A stretch of 24,648 nucleotides of DNA from Burkholderiales bacterium (GTDB taxonomy: Bacteria; Pseudomonadota; Gammaproteobacteria; Burkholderiales; JAEUMW01): NCBI GenBank assembly GCA_016791285.1, contig JAEUMX010000441.1:1-24648 (forward strand), read 5' to 3'. The number at the start of each line of letters is the position of its first letter. Position 1 is the first letter of the stretch. The translations under genes and the position numbers were made by a program. Shown here piece by piece: positions 16,585 through 24,648 of this stretch. Under the pieces are notes generated by a model. That model was given only the letters and a program-made list of their open reading frames with translations. It made no database searches and was not told the DNA's origin.

Positions 16585-16791
16585 CTACAGGGTTTCTTCT
16601 TTCGCCTTCGCGAGTAACTCCATCTGCAGTTTCTGAACACTCTTCGGACTTGATACGTTGCCCAGTCTCAAGTTGAAAGGCTCGGTGGAAAGGTGAGGGC
16701 TTGGGGCGCAGTAGTTACCCGCAAGTCCCGCGGGCGACGCCTTCAAGTCAGAGCCGATAGCGGTTTTTGTTAGCCCATTTCGCTGCGTCAC
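16585..16791 (-). pseudogene. Possible remnant of a group II intron reverse-transcriptase N-terminus
   Basis: The end of this 68-codon frame reads GNVSSPKSVQKLQMELLAKA followed by KEETL and a stop. It resembles the N-terminus of group II intron-encoded reverse transcriptases, where SVQKLQ..L.AKAKEEPGYRFY leads into the first conserved block. Here the sequence ends just at the point where GYRFY should begin, and no further reverse-transcriptase motifs follow. If correct, this is a deletion scar of an intron at the conjugation/BREX junction. The match is short and from memory, so it may be coincidence. Confidence 0.35.
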
Positions 16792-16841
16792 TCCAGAGTA
16801 TATTATCTTCGCGACGAAGCGTGTCTTGGGCCACAGTTCGC

Positions 16842-17111
16842 ATGACTCGCAGCATAAAGCTACTTTACGAATCGTTGAGCGAATGGCTCGCGACCCTTTG
16901 GTCCGGGCTTCGCATCGGTCTGCCTACGCCTGTGGTGACGAACGATGAGGTTGCGGAGGGGGAACGCGGTATCGATCGCGACTTTGAGGGCTGGCTCCAC
17001 AACGATCCGATGGTAACCATGAATCCTGCGAGTCGCTACGGAGACGACGCCACGGGATTTCTGGCTGCATGCGACCATGAAGGCTCCACCGGTTGCCAAT
17101 TCGATGATTGA
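16842..17111 (+). CDS. Possible small protein of unknown function, convergent with traG
   Basis: This 89-codon frame on the plus strand encodes a protein with natural-looking composition: an amphipathic start MTRSIKLLYESLSEWLATLW, then VVTNDEVAEGERGIDRDFEG and HNDPMVTMNPAS, with an acidic end. It would be the only plus-strand gene in the window and would end 42 bases from the traG stop, tail to tail. I do not recognise a family. The ribosome site is weak, and the same bases carry an open minus-strand frame, so it may be spurious. An ICE backbone gene kept next to traG is a reasonable guess. Confidence 0.4.
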   Translation: MTRSIKLLYESLSEWLATLWSGLRIGLPTPVVTNDEVAEGERGIDRDFEGWLHNDPMVTMNPASRYGDDATGFLAACDHEGSTGCQFDD

Positions 17112-17153
17112 GGCCGATACCTAACGGTCTTCTCTGTTTCCAGGGTGTTCAGA

Positions 17154-20081
17154 TTAGCGCGTTTCTTTCTGATCATCCGGGGGCAACTCGCGCTTTGGAG
17201 CAAGGGCTGGTTCGGTCTTCTCCGGCGCAGGACCTGCGACTGGCGTCCCGTCATTATCGAAGTGCCACTCGCCGATCGTTGGTCTCTGCGGGGGTGTACC
17301 AAGCTTGGCACGGTTGTCAGCCTGGACGCCAACGGTATCCCACACCGCCCGGTTCCCTCCGTGGTGTGGGCTCATCTTGCCCACGTTAACCGAAGCGTTG
17401 TAGTCCTCGCTCATCGCACCTTGCTCCTGAGAGACTCCACGCCGACGCGTCTCGAGAGTTTTCGAGGCGATGTCTGCGGTCTTGTCAATCCGCGCCCCGA
17501 CGTCATTGCCAACTGATTGCCCCGGCACGACGCGCTGCTGGAATTGGCGGTCTCGAATGGCGCCGTCGTTGGTGACCGCCTGGATCCGCAACGTATCGGC
17601 GTTCCTGGATGCATCGGTTTGGTCGAAGTCCTCGCGCAACGTCGATGAGGTCCATCCGAGGAGCTGGGGCAGCGGGAGACTCGGCGCCAAGGGGCTGTCG
17701 CCGGGAACGAACTGACTGCCCACTTCCCCCCCTTTCGCATATGCGTAGGCAATCTCCGAGACGGCGCGCTGCAGCTTGATTGGGTCGTCTTCGCGAAGCA
17801 GTCCGCGTTCAGAGAGACGGCGGGCGGCGTAGTTGGTGAAATCGGTCTGGGCGCCACTGCTCCACTCGCGCATGAACTGTGCGGCGCGGGCGAGTTCCTT
17901 GGACCGAGCGTAGGCGTTCTCACTTGCGGATTGATGGTCGACCGACTCACGATACGACGAGTCCAATCCCGACGTGGACGCTATGCGGTTGCTCCGGGCC
18001 CACCGGTAGGCATCAGAGGTTCGGAACTCCTTGACCAGTGCCGTCGCTTCCGAAAGCTGTGCAGTTTCGACGGCCTTTCGCGCGTAGTCATAGGCGCTTT
18101 GCAACCGCTCCTGGTCGGCGTGCTTACCTTCCATTGCGATTCGGCCGCCAATCTCTGTAAGCGGGATCGCAGCCCCTGCCGAGGCCGAGGCGGCCATGGT
18201 CCTTCCGACCAACGATTCTTCCGAGAGGCCTAGACGGCGGTTTACTCCCTGGGCGATAGAGCTTAGAGCTTGAACTTGAGTAGAGATCGATCCACCGTCG
18301 AGACTGGTGCTTCCACCCGAGCGACTTTGTGAGCGCTCGTACTGCTCCTGGATGCCGAGTGCCCGGGTGAGCGCGGCAGCCTGGCTGCGCTGCATGGACT
18401 CGCGCTCCGATCGCGCAAGGGTTTCGGCCTCTCGCGCGTTCTCTGAAAGCGTAGTTGCCTGGCGCTCGGTGAAAGTGAAGGTCGTGGCGAGCCGGCTCAG
18501 GGTGGACTGGTATCGGAAGACTCCCGCATCTGGGCCGATGCCCTGAATCGTCGTGCCGTGGGCATCGCTCGTCGTGGACATGTACGCTGAGGTCCGGGTC
18601 GGGGCGAGTTGCTGCTGGTCGATGGAGACGATGTCCTGCGTCACGTTGCCCTTGCTCGTCGCGCTCGCCTCGCCCGACACGGCCGACTGGATCGGGCCAA
18701 CGCCGGTCACCGCCTGGAAGGCGACCTCGCCACCCTTGATGATGGCGGTCGCGATGATGGGGATCGAGATCACCATGTAGCCGGCAACCGCCTGGTCGGA
18801 GATCGCCCCGTGGTAGATGCTGGAGGCAGTCTCCAGAGCCAGCCCCTGGACGCCCCCGCCCATGCGTGCGGCAGCTTCGAGGTTCTTCGCGCTCGCAAGG
18901 GTCGCCACGTAGTTGAGGATCGCGTAGAGCGGCGGCCAGAGCTGGATCCAGACGAGACTCAGCACAAAGCTCTTGAGCGCGAGTCCGAGGCCTCGCCCCT
19001 GGGCCACCAGGAAGAGCAGGAACACGAACGGAAAGACCGCATAGATGATCGCCTCGATGACGTTGCGCACCAGCGGGAGCGCCTGCTCGGCGATCTTGCC
19101 CATGGTCAGGAAGGACGAGTTGATCGAGGCCGTGGCGTTGGCGCGGGCCGTTGCGATCATGATCGACGCCGGATCGTTGAGCTTCTGGCCGACGATGCTG
19201 CTCGTGTCCTGCACCAGGTTGATTAGGATGTTCTGGCGCAGGAGATCGGCCGCCCCCTGGGCGGCAGTCGCGATCTTCGCTTTGAAATAGGCTTGCTCGA
19301 TCTGACTGTCGATGATTCCTTGCGCCGCCGCCGGATCGAGCGAGGGATTCATCCGGAACGCGAGAATGGCGCGGGCGCGAGCGACCTCGGCGGGGAGGCG
19401 GTTCGCGAGGTACGTGTAGACGTTGGGGCAGGACTCGACCTGGACCGGGTTGCCGAAGGTGGAGAAGCGTGCCGGATTGGGGGTCCCCATCAGCGCCCAG
19501 ATGTCGGTGCTCTGAGAAAAAGCCGCCGGGTCGATGGTGCCGTCCTGGAGATCGTAGAGGGTGCAGTTGTGGACGAAGGCGATGAGATCGGTGCGAAGCT
19601 GCGGGTCGGCGATGTTCGCCCTGCGGGAGGCCTGGATCAGGCGGTTGCCGAAGAGGACCCCGTTCTTCTGGTATGCGAGCTCGCTCGGGAGCTGCGCATT
19701 CGGCGCCGGAATCACCTGGAATGCGGTCTCGAAGAACCGGGTCATCACGTCGCCCACCTTGCTCGTGTAGTGGCCGAAGAATGCGACCCCGATCGGGACG
19801 TTGCCGACCACCGCCGGTGACTGGCTGCCGAGCTTGTCGACGATCACGACATCGGCCTTGGGGAGGAAGAGCGCGTAGTAGAGCAGCATGAATCCCATGA
19901 GCCAGCCCCAGCCATGAAAGCGCCCCGGCGAGAACAACCCTGCGAACGCCGCCACCAGCACGCCGGTCACGGCCACCGTCTTGATGAGCCCGAAGTAATC
20001 GCCGCCGCCCATGATGGCGGCGATGGCGTTGAAGACCCCGGTCAGAGTGTCGACGTTGCCGTAGGCGTAGATCTCGAACAT
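17154..20081 (-). CDS. traG: Conjugal transfer mating-pair stabilisation protein TraG
   Basis: TraG of F-type systems is an inner-membrane protein of the transfer apparatus; its N-terminal part is needed for pilus assembly and its C-terminal part for mating-pair stabilisation and entry exclusion. The 975-residue protein has hydrophobic segments at about 34-52, 57-75, 340-360, 366-394 and 431-450. The second half is long, soluble and helical, rich in Ala, Ser, Gln and Arg, and ends in a proline-rich charged tail. Length is close to F TraG (~940). The ATG 20079-20081 follows traH by 22 bases. It is the last gene of the transfer block here, and BREX begins about 770 bases further on. Confidence 0.88.
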   Translation of the reverse strand: MFEIYAYGNVDTLTGVFNAIAAIMGGGDYFGLIKTVAVTGVLVAAFAGLFSPGRFHGWGWLMGFMLLYYALFLPKADVVIVDKLGSQSPAVVGNVPIGVAFFGHYTSKVGDVMTRFFETAFQVIPAPNAQLPSELAYQKNGVLFGNRLIQASRRANIADPQLRTDLIAFVHNCTLYDLQDGTIDPAAFSQSTDIWALMGTPNPARFSTFGNPVQVESCPNVYTYLANRLPAEVARARAILAFRMNPSLDPAAAQGIIDSQIEQAYFKAKIATAAQGAADLLRQNILINLVQDTSSIVGQKLNDPASIMIATARANATASINSSFLTMGKIAEQALPLVRNVIEAIIYAVFPFVFLLFLVAQGRGLGLALKSFVLSLVWIQLWPPLYAILNYVATLASAKNLEAAARMGGGVQGLALETASSIYHGAISDQAVAGYMVISIPIIATAIIKGGEVAFQAVTGVGPIQSAVSGEASATSKGNVTQDIVSIDQQQLAPTRTSAYMSTTSDAHGTTIQGIGPDAGVFRYQSTLSRLATTFTFTERQATTLSENAREAETLARSERESMQRSQAAALTRALGIQEQYERSQSRSGGSTSLDGGSISTQVQALSSIAQGVNRRLGLSEESLVGRTMAASASAGAAIPLTEIGGRIAMEGKHADQERLQSAYDYARKAVETAQLSEATALVKEFRTSDAYRWARSNRIASTSGLDSSYRESVDHQSASENAYARSKELARAAQFMREWSSGAQTDFTNYAARRLSERGLLREDDPIKLQRAVSEIAYAYAKGGEVGSQFVPGDSPLAPSLPLPQLLGWTSSTLREDFDQTDASRNADTLRIQAVTNDGAIRDRQFQQRVVPGQSVGNDVGARIDKTADIASKTLETRRRGVSQEQGAMSEDYNASVNVGKMSPHHGGNRAVWDTVGVQADNRAKLGTPPQRPTIGEWHFDNDGTPVAGPAPEKTEPALAPKRELPPDDQKETR

Positions 20082-20103
20082 GAATGCGAGAAGCCGGGGC
20101 TGG

Positions 20104-21549
20104 CTATGAGCCGCGCCCGCCCGAGTTGGCGCTGAAATCGAGCATCGCCTTCACTGCCGGCGGCATCGAGCTCCACAGCTGTCGTTCCAGGGTCTGCAGA
20201 TCCTGGGTCATGGAGGAGACCGAGCGCACCTTGGCGTAGGCGGTCTGCTTCTCGGTGAGCAGTTGCCGCTGCGCTTCCTGGGCGTTGTGCTTCAGCGTCT
20301 CGACGTATTCCTGCTCGATCCCGGTTCGTTTCAGGCTCTGGGAGAGCGCCGTCAAGGCCTGGCGAATCGCTCGGCTGAGAAAGGTCTCGGCATAGTCGAG
20401 GGCGATGACATCCTTGTAGGTCTCGATCAGGGTCTCGGCGGTGTTCGAGCCGGGGACCGCATTGGCGACTGCCAGCATCTTGTAGACGGGTTCGGTCGTG
20501 TTGTTGATGAAGCCGATGTCGGCGGCGGTCTGGGGCGTGCGGGTCGCGATGTGATCGGACATGCGATGCAGCCGCTCGGACACGAGCCGCGTGAAGGGTT
20601 TCACCGAGACGGTGGTCCGGACGGGGTTCAGGCAGTCGCTCGGTTCGTCGCAGCGGTAGACCTCGATGTCGACGTTGCCCTCGGTCGCCGAGGTGCCGCG
20701 TCCGAGCAGCAGGTCGCGCAGGCCCACGATGCTCGGCTCGACGTAGCGCGGCGTCGCGCCGCTGCCGTCATCCTCCGGCGGGTAGAGCACGACGGTGCCG
20801 ATCACGCTCATGATGAGCTCGCGCTCCTCACGGCTGATCGTGCCGCCGACCCGGTTCAGGGCGGTCCACACGACGTTGCCCTTGACGAAGGTCGCGTTGC
20901 GAACATTCGGATCGGCCGATGCCGCCGCCGTCTTCACCACCGAGGGGGCGTTGGTTGCGCAGGTGAGCCGTCCTTCGACCCGGTCGGTGACGCTGCCCAG
21001 GTACTGGGAGATATTCGCGCAGCCGCTCATGATGGAGTTGTCGTATTCGCCCACCACGCCGTTGACCAACGCCTGCGCCGCCTCGCAGGAGTTGATGTTC
21101 ATGGCGTTGATCTTGTTGATCTGGTCCTGTAATTCGGTCAGCAGCTTGTCGATGTCGGGGGAGATCGACTGCAGTGCCAGCTTGAAGGCGTAGCCCACCG
21201 CATTCGCGCCGATGTTCTGCAGGAGGGCGACGAACTGCTGCTTGTTGATGAAGGAGAACGCGCCGCCGAAGAGATCGATGCCGCCGCAGCCGGCACGCAG
21301 GCTCGGAAGCTGTGCGTTCACGAGCGGGTAGTTGCGGCCCGGCGCGCGCATCATGAGGTTGCCGCCGGTGTAGAGATTCATCGCCTGGCCGCGGAACGCA
21401 CCGGGATCCGTGACATTGCCCAGCGCACCCAGGTCGTTGAACATCGCCTGCATCTCGGCATTGAGATCGGCCGGGGAGCTCACGGCCGGCGCACTCGCCA
21501 GGGCCACCGCGAGCAGGCCGGCAAGGCATCGCCTGAATCGAGTCGTCAT
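20104..21549 (-). CDS. traH: Conjugal transfer pilus-assembly protein TraH
   Basis: TraH is a periplasmic/outer-membrane-associated protein needed for F-type pilus assembly. The 481-residue product starts with a signal peptide (LAGLLAVALASAPAVSSPA) and has the family hallmark RAGCGGIDLFGGAFSFIN at 85-102. Before it, YTGGNLMMRAPGRNYPL is also typical. Helical segments near the C-terminus fit the known coiled-coil region. The start is the ATG 21547-21549, with CGGAG 6-7 bases upstream; the longer open frame reaching back to 21597 would spoil the signal peptide and overlap traF. It lies 16 bases after traF. Confidence 0.92.
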   Translation of the reverse strand: MTTRFRRCLAGLLAVALASAPAVSSPADLNAEMQAMFNDLGALGNVTDPGAFRGQAMNLYTGGNLMMRAPGRNYPLVNAQLPSLRAGCGGIDLFGGAFSFINKQQFVALLQNIGANAVGYAFKLALQSISPDIDKLLTELQDQINKINAMNINSCEAAQALVNGVVGEYDNSIMSGCANISQYLGSVTDRVEGRLTCATNAPSVVKTAAASADPNVRNATFVKGNVVWTALNRVGGTISREERELIMSVIGTVVLYPPEDDGSGATPRYVEPSIVGLRDLLLGRGTSATEGNVDIEVYRCDEPSDCLNPVRTTVSVKPFTRLVSERLHRMSDHIATRTPQTAADIGFINNTTEPVYKMLAVANAVPGSNTAETLIETYKDVIALDYAETFLSRAIRQALTALSQSLKRTGIEQEYVETLKHNAQEAQRQLLTEKQTAYAKVRSVSSMTQDLQTLERQLWSSMPPAVKAMLDFSANSGGRGS

Positions 21550-21565
21550 GGTGTCTCCGGAATCG

Positions 21566-22393
21566 TCACAGCGGATCCTCGCTCGGCTCCCGCGCAAGGG
21601 CCGCGATACGCTCGACGAGATCCGTCATCGCCATCACGCCGAAGCCCACGGGGCGAATCTCGCGTTGGGTCGGTGCCGTGAGGTAGAGCGCCGGCACGAC
21701 CGAGGCGTTGAGTCGGCTGGCGATGCCATTGTCGCGTTGAGGATTCGGGTATTCCGGAAGTCCTTTGCCATCGAGGCTCACAGCAAACACCGTCATCCCG
21801 AATTCCTGCTCGAAGCGCTTCAGGATCGGTGCGAGCCGGTGGCAGTAGGGGCAGTCGCTGCGGAAGATGAAGAGCAGTCCGTGAGTCGCGGCCAGGTTCC
21901 TGACCCCCTGTGCCTGCCGGTTCCGCTGCGCCTCATCGAAGGCACTGACTGCCATCGCGTTGGTCGGTCGGCCGGTGAGTCCATAGTCGAGCTCCGGCAC
22001 GGTCCAGACGAGACGCTGCCAGCGCTGTGCGAAGACCTCGGACTGGTTCATGACCCGGCGCTGGTAGCGCATGTACGCGAGCAGGTTCGCATCGGTCGGG
22101 TTCATGACGGCGATGCGCTTCAATTCGTCCAACCGCTTCTGCATCGCCTCGAAGGCGACCAGCTCGCGCGGGCGCTGCTGCGGCGAAGGTAACGCCTTGG
22201 GCGGGCGTGGCGGCTCGGGGGGATCCCGGTACCAGAACCAGCCTTCGCGATTGCGCAGCCAGTACGTGCCCGGTGGCTCCAGGTCACTCATGACGTCCGA
22301 CCGCTCCGCAGCGGCAATGCCCTCCGCCGCCTCGACAGCTCCGGCGAGCAGGAGACCCAGCAGCAGAACGACCGGAACGAAGGGCTTCGACAT
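21566..22393 (-). CDS. traF: Conjugal transfer protein TraF (thioredoxin-like)
   Basis: TraF is a periplasmic thioredoxin-fold protein of the F-type mating-pair formation complex, interacting with TraH and TraW-like partners. The 275-residue protein has a signal peptide (VVLLLGLLLAGAVEAAEG), a WLRNREGWFWYRDPP segment typical of TraF near the mature N-terminus, a CPYC redox motif at 181-184 and a cis-proline region VVPALYL at 232-238. F-plasmid TraF lacks the CxxC, while SXT-like relatives keep it, so this copy could act as a disulfide enzyme for the cysteine-rich TraN products encoded just upstream. It begins 6 bases after the preceding small gene. Confidence 0.9.
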   Translation of the reverse strand: MSKPFVPVVLLLGLLLAGAVEAAEGIAAAERSDVMSDLEPPGTYWLRNREGWFWYRDPPEPPRPPKALPSPQQRPRELVAFEAMQKRLDELKRIAVMNPTDANLLAYMRYQRRVMNQSEVFAQRWQRLVWTVPELDYGLTGRPTNAMAVSAFDEAQRNRQAQGVRNLAATHGLLFIFRSDCPYCHRLAPILKRFEQEFGMTVFAVSLDGKGLPEYPNPQRDNGIASRLNASVVPALYLTAPTQREIRPVGFGVMAMTDLVERIAALAREPSEDPL

Positions 22394-22399
22394 GGCGCC

Positions 22400-22774
22400 C
22401 TACTTCCGCTCCGGAAAACGCCCGTCGCGGCAATAACTCACCTGGTAGGTGAGGGTCTTGTCCTCGCGCTTGCCCTGCTCCAGCACGTCTCGCTGCCGGG
22501 TCGTGACTTCGAGGCGGCTGCAGCCCGGTTGCGGCAGCGCGTGCAGCGCGCGCACGTCGATCTCGATCGGTGCCGCGGAGCCGAACTTCTGCCGGACGTA
22601 CGCGGCGGCCTCGCCCACCATCACGCCCCGCGCCGAGCCCTGCTCGATGGCGAGTTTCAGAAGCGGCTTCAGGTCGGAGACCGGGATGCGGTCCGTGGGC
22701 TGGGCCGGGGAGGCAGCCACCATCAGGGTCGCTGATGCGAGCGCGACGAGGGAGAGAGGACGACCGCGATTCAT
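22400..22774 (-). CDS. Exported protein of unknown function between traN and traF
   Basis: The 124-residue product starts MNRGRPLSLVALASATLMVA, a good signal peptide with likely cleavage near ASPAQP. The mature part has two cysteines (at 85 and 115), which could form a disulfide, and no motif I recognise. The ATG 22772-22774 overlaps the upstream traN stop as ATGA, and traF starts 6 bases after its end. The tight placement argues for a role in the same periplasmic assembly step. The open frame continues upstream through traN sequence, but no start there fits a signal peptide. Confidence 0.75.
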   Translation of the reverse strand: MNRGRPLSLVALASATLMVAASPAQPTDRIPVSDLKPLLKLAIEQGSARGVMVGEAAAYVRQKFGSAAPIEIDVRALHALPQPGCSRLEVTTRQRDVLEQGKREDKTLTYQVSYCRDGRFPERK

Positions 22775-23970
22775 GGCGCGAAGTAGGTGTCGATCTTCTG
22801 CTGGGCGCGCGTGCGCAGGGTGCCCACGTCGGGCAGCGTCGGGGCGATCTCGGCGTAGAACTCCGTCAGGTCCATGCGCGAGAAATCGAGGGATTGCAGT
22901 TGCGCCAGCGTGAAGCCGCTGCAGTCGGGGCTCTCCGGCACGCCCCAGCCCTTCGCGAGCTGGGCGCGTCCCTGCTCGTTCAGGAGGCGGGCGAGGCGCG
23001 AGTTGAAGCAGCAGTAGGATTCGGTGGTTTCGATGCACGCGCGAATGATCGGCAGCCGCATCGAGCAGTAGCTCCCCACCCCATGACACAGCCGGTTGTC
23101 GCGCTTCATCGCGAGCACCTGCTCGGGCTCCTCGCAGGAGAGGAGACCCGAGAGCTGGATCGCGAGCATGGCGATCGTCCAGGGGCCGGGCACCAGGGCT
23201 TCGACGAAGGACGCGACCGAGAGGTCACCGGCGATGAGACCGGCCAACGCGGAGGAGCCGCCGCCGGCCCCGAACAAGGCTTCGAAGCCCGCGATCGCGA
23301 GGTCGGGGGCGTCGGAAGCGAAGAGTGCGTCATAGGTGTAGCTCGACCCAAGCGCGCCCCACGCCTGTCCACCCGCCCCGAGCATCAGGTTCAGGTTGCT
23401 GAAGAGGCCGCCGCTCGATCCCGCCCCTTTGCAGCAGTTGACGAGCCCCGAGAGCTTCTTGCGGCAGCGATTGTCGGCACCCTGGAACACCAGGAGGGTA
23501 TTCGGATCGACGTATTTGCCCGCCTCGCGCTGGACTTCGAGGGCGGTGACCGCCTTGGCGAAATCGCTATCCGGCGGGTAGCCGGTATCGAAGCAGTGAC
23601 CGTCGAGGCAGAACTGCTGGCTGCCGCAGTTCGTGATGCTCGAGGTTGAGCCGCTCGTGACCCGGCACTGCCAGGTCTGCTCGAAGAGCGTGCAGGCGCC
23701 CGCCGGGCTCCTGTCGATGCAGGTCGATCCGACCTGGCTGCAGCCGCGGTCGCGAAGCGGCTGGCAATCATCGGTCATGGCCTGCGCAAGACAGCTGAAC
23801 TGGGCGCGATACCGCCAGCACTCCCGGTGCACCGGGTAGCCGCCGATGGTGCGGGTCTCCGGGCCTTCGACGCACGCTTCGGCGAGCTTCTCGCAGTCGG
23901 CGGCGCCGGCGGGCGGCGCGATGAGGAAGATCGCCGCGAGGAACATCGCATATGCGAGTCGGTCCGTCAT
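22771..23970 (-). CDS. traN: TraN-like protein, C-terminal part with its own signal peptide
   Basis: TraN is an outer-membrane, cysteine-rich mating-pair stabilisation protein. This 399-residue product begins with a signal peptide (MTDRLAYAMFLAAIFLIAPP, then AGA|ADC). It carries many cysteines in TraN-like spacing: CWRYRAQFSC at 51-60, CLDGHCF at 121-127, NCC at 178-180, SYCCFNSRLARLLNEQ at 318-333 and ESPDCSGFT at 346-354, a typical TraN C-terminus. The preceding frame also looks like TraN, so TraN is divided in two here. The ATG 23968-23970 overlaps the upstream stop as ATGA. A start further upstream in the open frame would place arginine- and histidine-rich antisense-like sequence before the signal peptide, so it was rejected. 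Confidence 0.83.
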   Translation of the reverse strand: MTDRLAYAMFLAAIFLIAPPAGAADCEKLAEACVEGPETRTIGGYPVHRECWRYRAQFSCLAQAMTDDCQPLRDRGCSQVGSTCIDRSPAGACTLFEQTWQCRVTSGSTSSITNCGSQQFCLDGHCFDTGYPPDSDFAKAVTALEVQREAGKYVDPNTLLVFQGADNRCRKKLSGLVNCCKGAGSSGGLFSNLNLMLGAGGQAWGALGSSYTYDALFASDAPDLAIAGFEALFGAGGGSSALAGLIAGDLSVASFVEALVPGPWTIAMLAIQLSGLLSCEEPEQVLAMKRDNRLCHGVGSYCSMRLPIIRACIETTESYCCFNSRLARLLNEQGRAQLAKGWGVPESPDCSGFTLAQLQSLDFSRMDLTEFYAEIAPTLPDVGTLRTRAQQKIDTYFAP

Positions 23971-24648
23971 TGCGCTCGCGCCTCCAGGGCCGCGCACTGG
24001 TTGTCCCAGGTATCCTCGAAGCGCACCGTGGTGGGCATGGCGAAGGTGCTCACCCCGCTGTACGCGGTGCCCTGACAGGGGTTGGCGAACCACGCCCCGA
24101 TGGTGCAGTTCCCACCCGAGCAGGACTGGCTGTACCAGGTCTCGTAGCAGGCGGAGGCGTCCCTCCGGGACGGCCCGGGGGTCCGGGCGATCTCGGTACC
24201 GAGTGTGCCAGGCACATGCTGCGAGCCCAGGTCCGAAAACACGGCCCCGGTGGCCTTCGCGATGGTGAAGACGTGCATGAGGTAATCGTTCGTCCCGCAC
24301 GTGAACTCGTAGATGAGGAGGTCGAGGCAGGTCGGGCAGGGATCGGCGGTCACGCGGGTCAGGAACTGCCCCGGCGTGCAGCCGGGCGTGAGAACGGGTG
24401 TCACGATCAGGACCTTGTCGCAGCTCGTGTTCTCGATCGAGCGGGCTTGGTGGCAGATCTGCGTCTCAAAAACATCGGGGCGGGTCACCGTCTGCACCGT
24501 GCAGGCGCTGTAGGTGCCAGCGAGGTTGCCAGCAATCGCCTGGGGATCGGCGGTGATCGTCTTCGCGCGGGTGAGGAGTGGATCGTCCGGGGCGATCGTG
24601 AAATTCGGCCGTCGCGTCGGATTTACTTTCGAGAAATCGATCGCGTTG
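23967..24648 (-). CDS. traN: TraN-like protein, N-terminal part (5' end outside window)
   Basis: This frame is open to the right edge of the window, so the start is not visible; the visible 227 codons begin NAIDFSKVNP. It is cysteine-rich (for example CTPGQF, CPTCLDLLIYEFTC, CYETWYSQSCSGGNC) and resembles the N-terminal and middle part of SXT-type TraN, including the IDFSK segment. It ends ...DNQCAALEARAQ and its TGA overlaps the start of the second TraN-like gene. A GTG at 24495-24497 would give a shorter protein, but the homologous-looking sequence upstream argues against it. Confidence 0.75.
   Translation of the reverse strand, partial: NAIDFSKVNPTRRPNFTIAPDDPLLTRAKTITADPQAIAGNLAGTYSACTVQTVTRPDVFETQICHQARSIENTSCDKVLIVTPVLTPGCTPGQFLTRVTADPCPTCLDLLIYEFTCGTNDYLMHVFTIAKATGAVFSDLGSQHVPGTLGTEIARTPGPSRRDASACYETWYSQSCSGGNCTIGAWFANPCQGTAYSGVSTFAMPTTVRFEDTWDNQCAALEARAQ

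Noticed and set aside
1..24648. CRISPR arrays, tRNA or rRNA genes, complete insertion sequences
   Set aside because: No regularly spaced repeats, no tRNA-like cloverleaf or rRNA sequence, and no intact transposase were seen.

Overview
The window is a G+C-rich stretch of accessory DNA, most likely from a beta- or gammaproteobacterium. It reads as part of an integrative and conjugative element (ICE) carrying a phage-defence island. All well-supported genes lie on the minus strand, so the biological order runs from high to low coordinates.

Region 1 (24648 to 17154) is the end of an F-type (SXT/R391-like) conjugation cluster. In order it holds traN as two overlapping reading frames, a small unrecognised exported protein, traF with a CPYC thioredoxin-like site, traH and traG. 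Together these serve mating-pair formation and stabilisation. Region 2 (17153 to 16387) is a junction with a possible small plus-strand gene, a possible group II intron reverse-transcriptase remnant, and a candidate promoter and leader hairpin for the next operon.

Region 3 (16386 to 1512) is a type 1 BREX operon: a small HTH gene, brxA, brxB, brxC, pglX, pglZ, brxL. Nearly every junction overlaps or is a few bases long. The notable departure is at pglX. The methyltransferase half stops after 707 codons, a Fic-domain gene follows with a 4-base overlap, and the C-terminal half of PglX then starts with an 8-base overlap. The first ~55 residues of that C-terminal half do not look like PglX. They resemble a VbhA/FicA-type Fic antitoxin and carry a TxxxEG match to the (S/T)xxxE(G/N) inhibitory motif. 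The Fic protein has no such motif of its own. The arrangement therefore looks like a Fic toxin-antitoxin cassette set inside PglX, with the antitoxin fused to the DNA-recognition half of the BREX methyltransferase. This could guard PglX or addict the cell to it. It is the main candidate here for an undescribed system.

Region 4 (1511 to 171) has no supportable gene but contains a cluster of inverted repeats (about 471-936), including a perfect 15-bp stem and a competing alternative stem. Region 5 (170 to 1) is the start of an integrase-domain gene of a kind common on ICEs, cut by the window edge. BREX thus sits as cargo between traG and an integrase-like gene. All family calls rest on reading motifs by eye; no searches were run.
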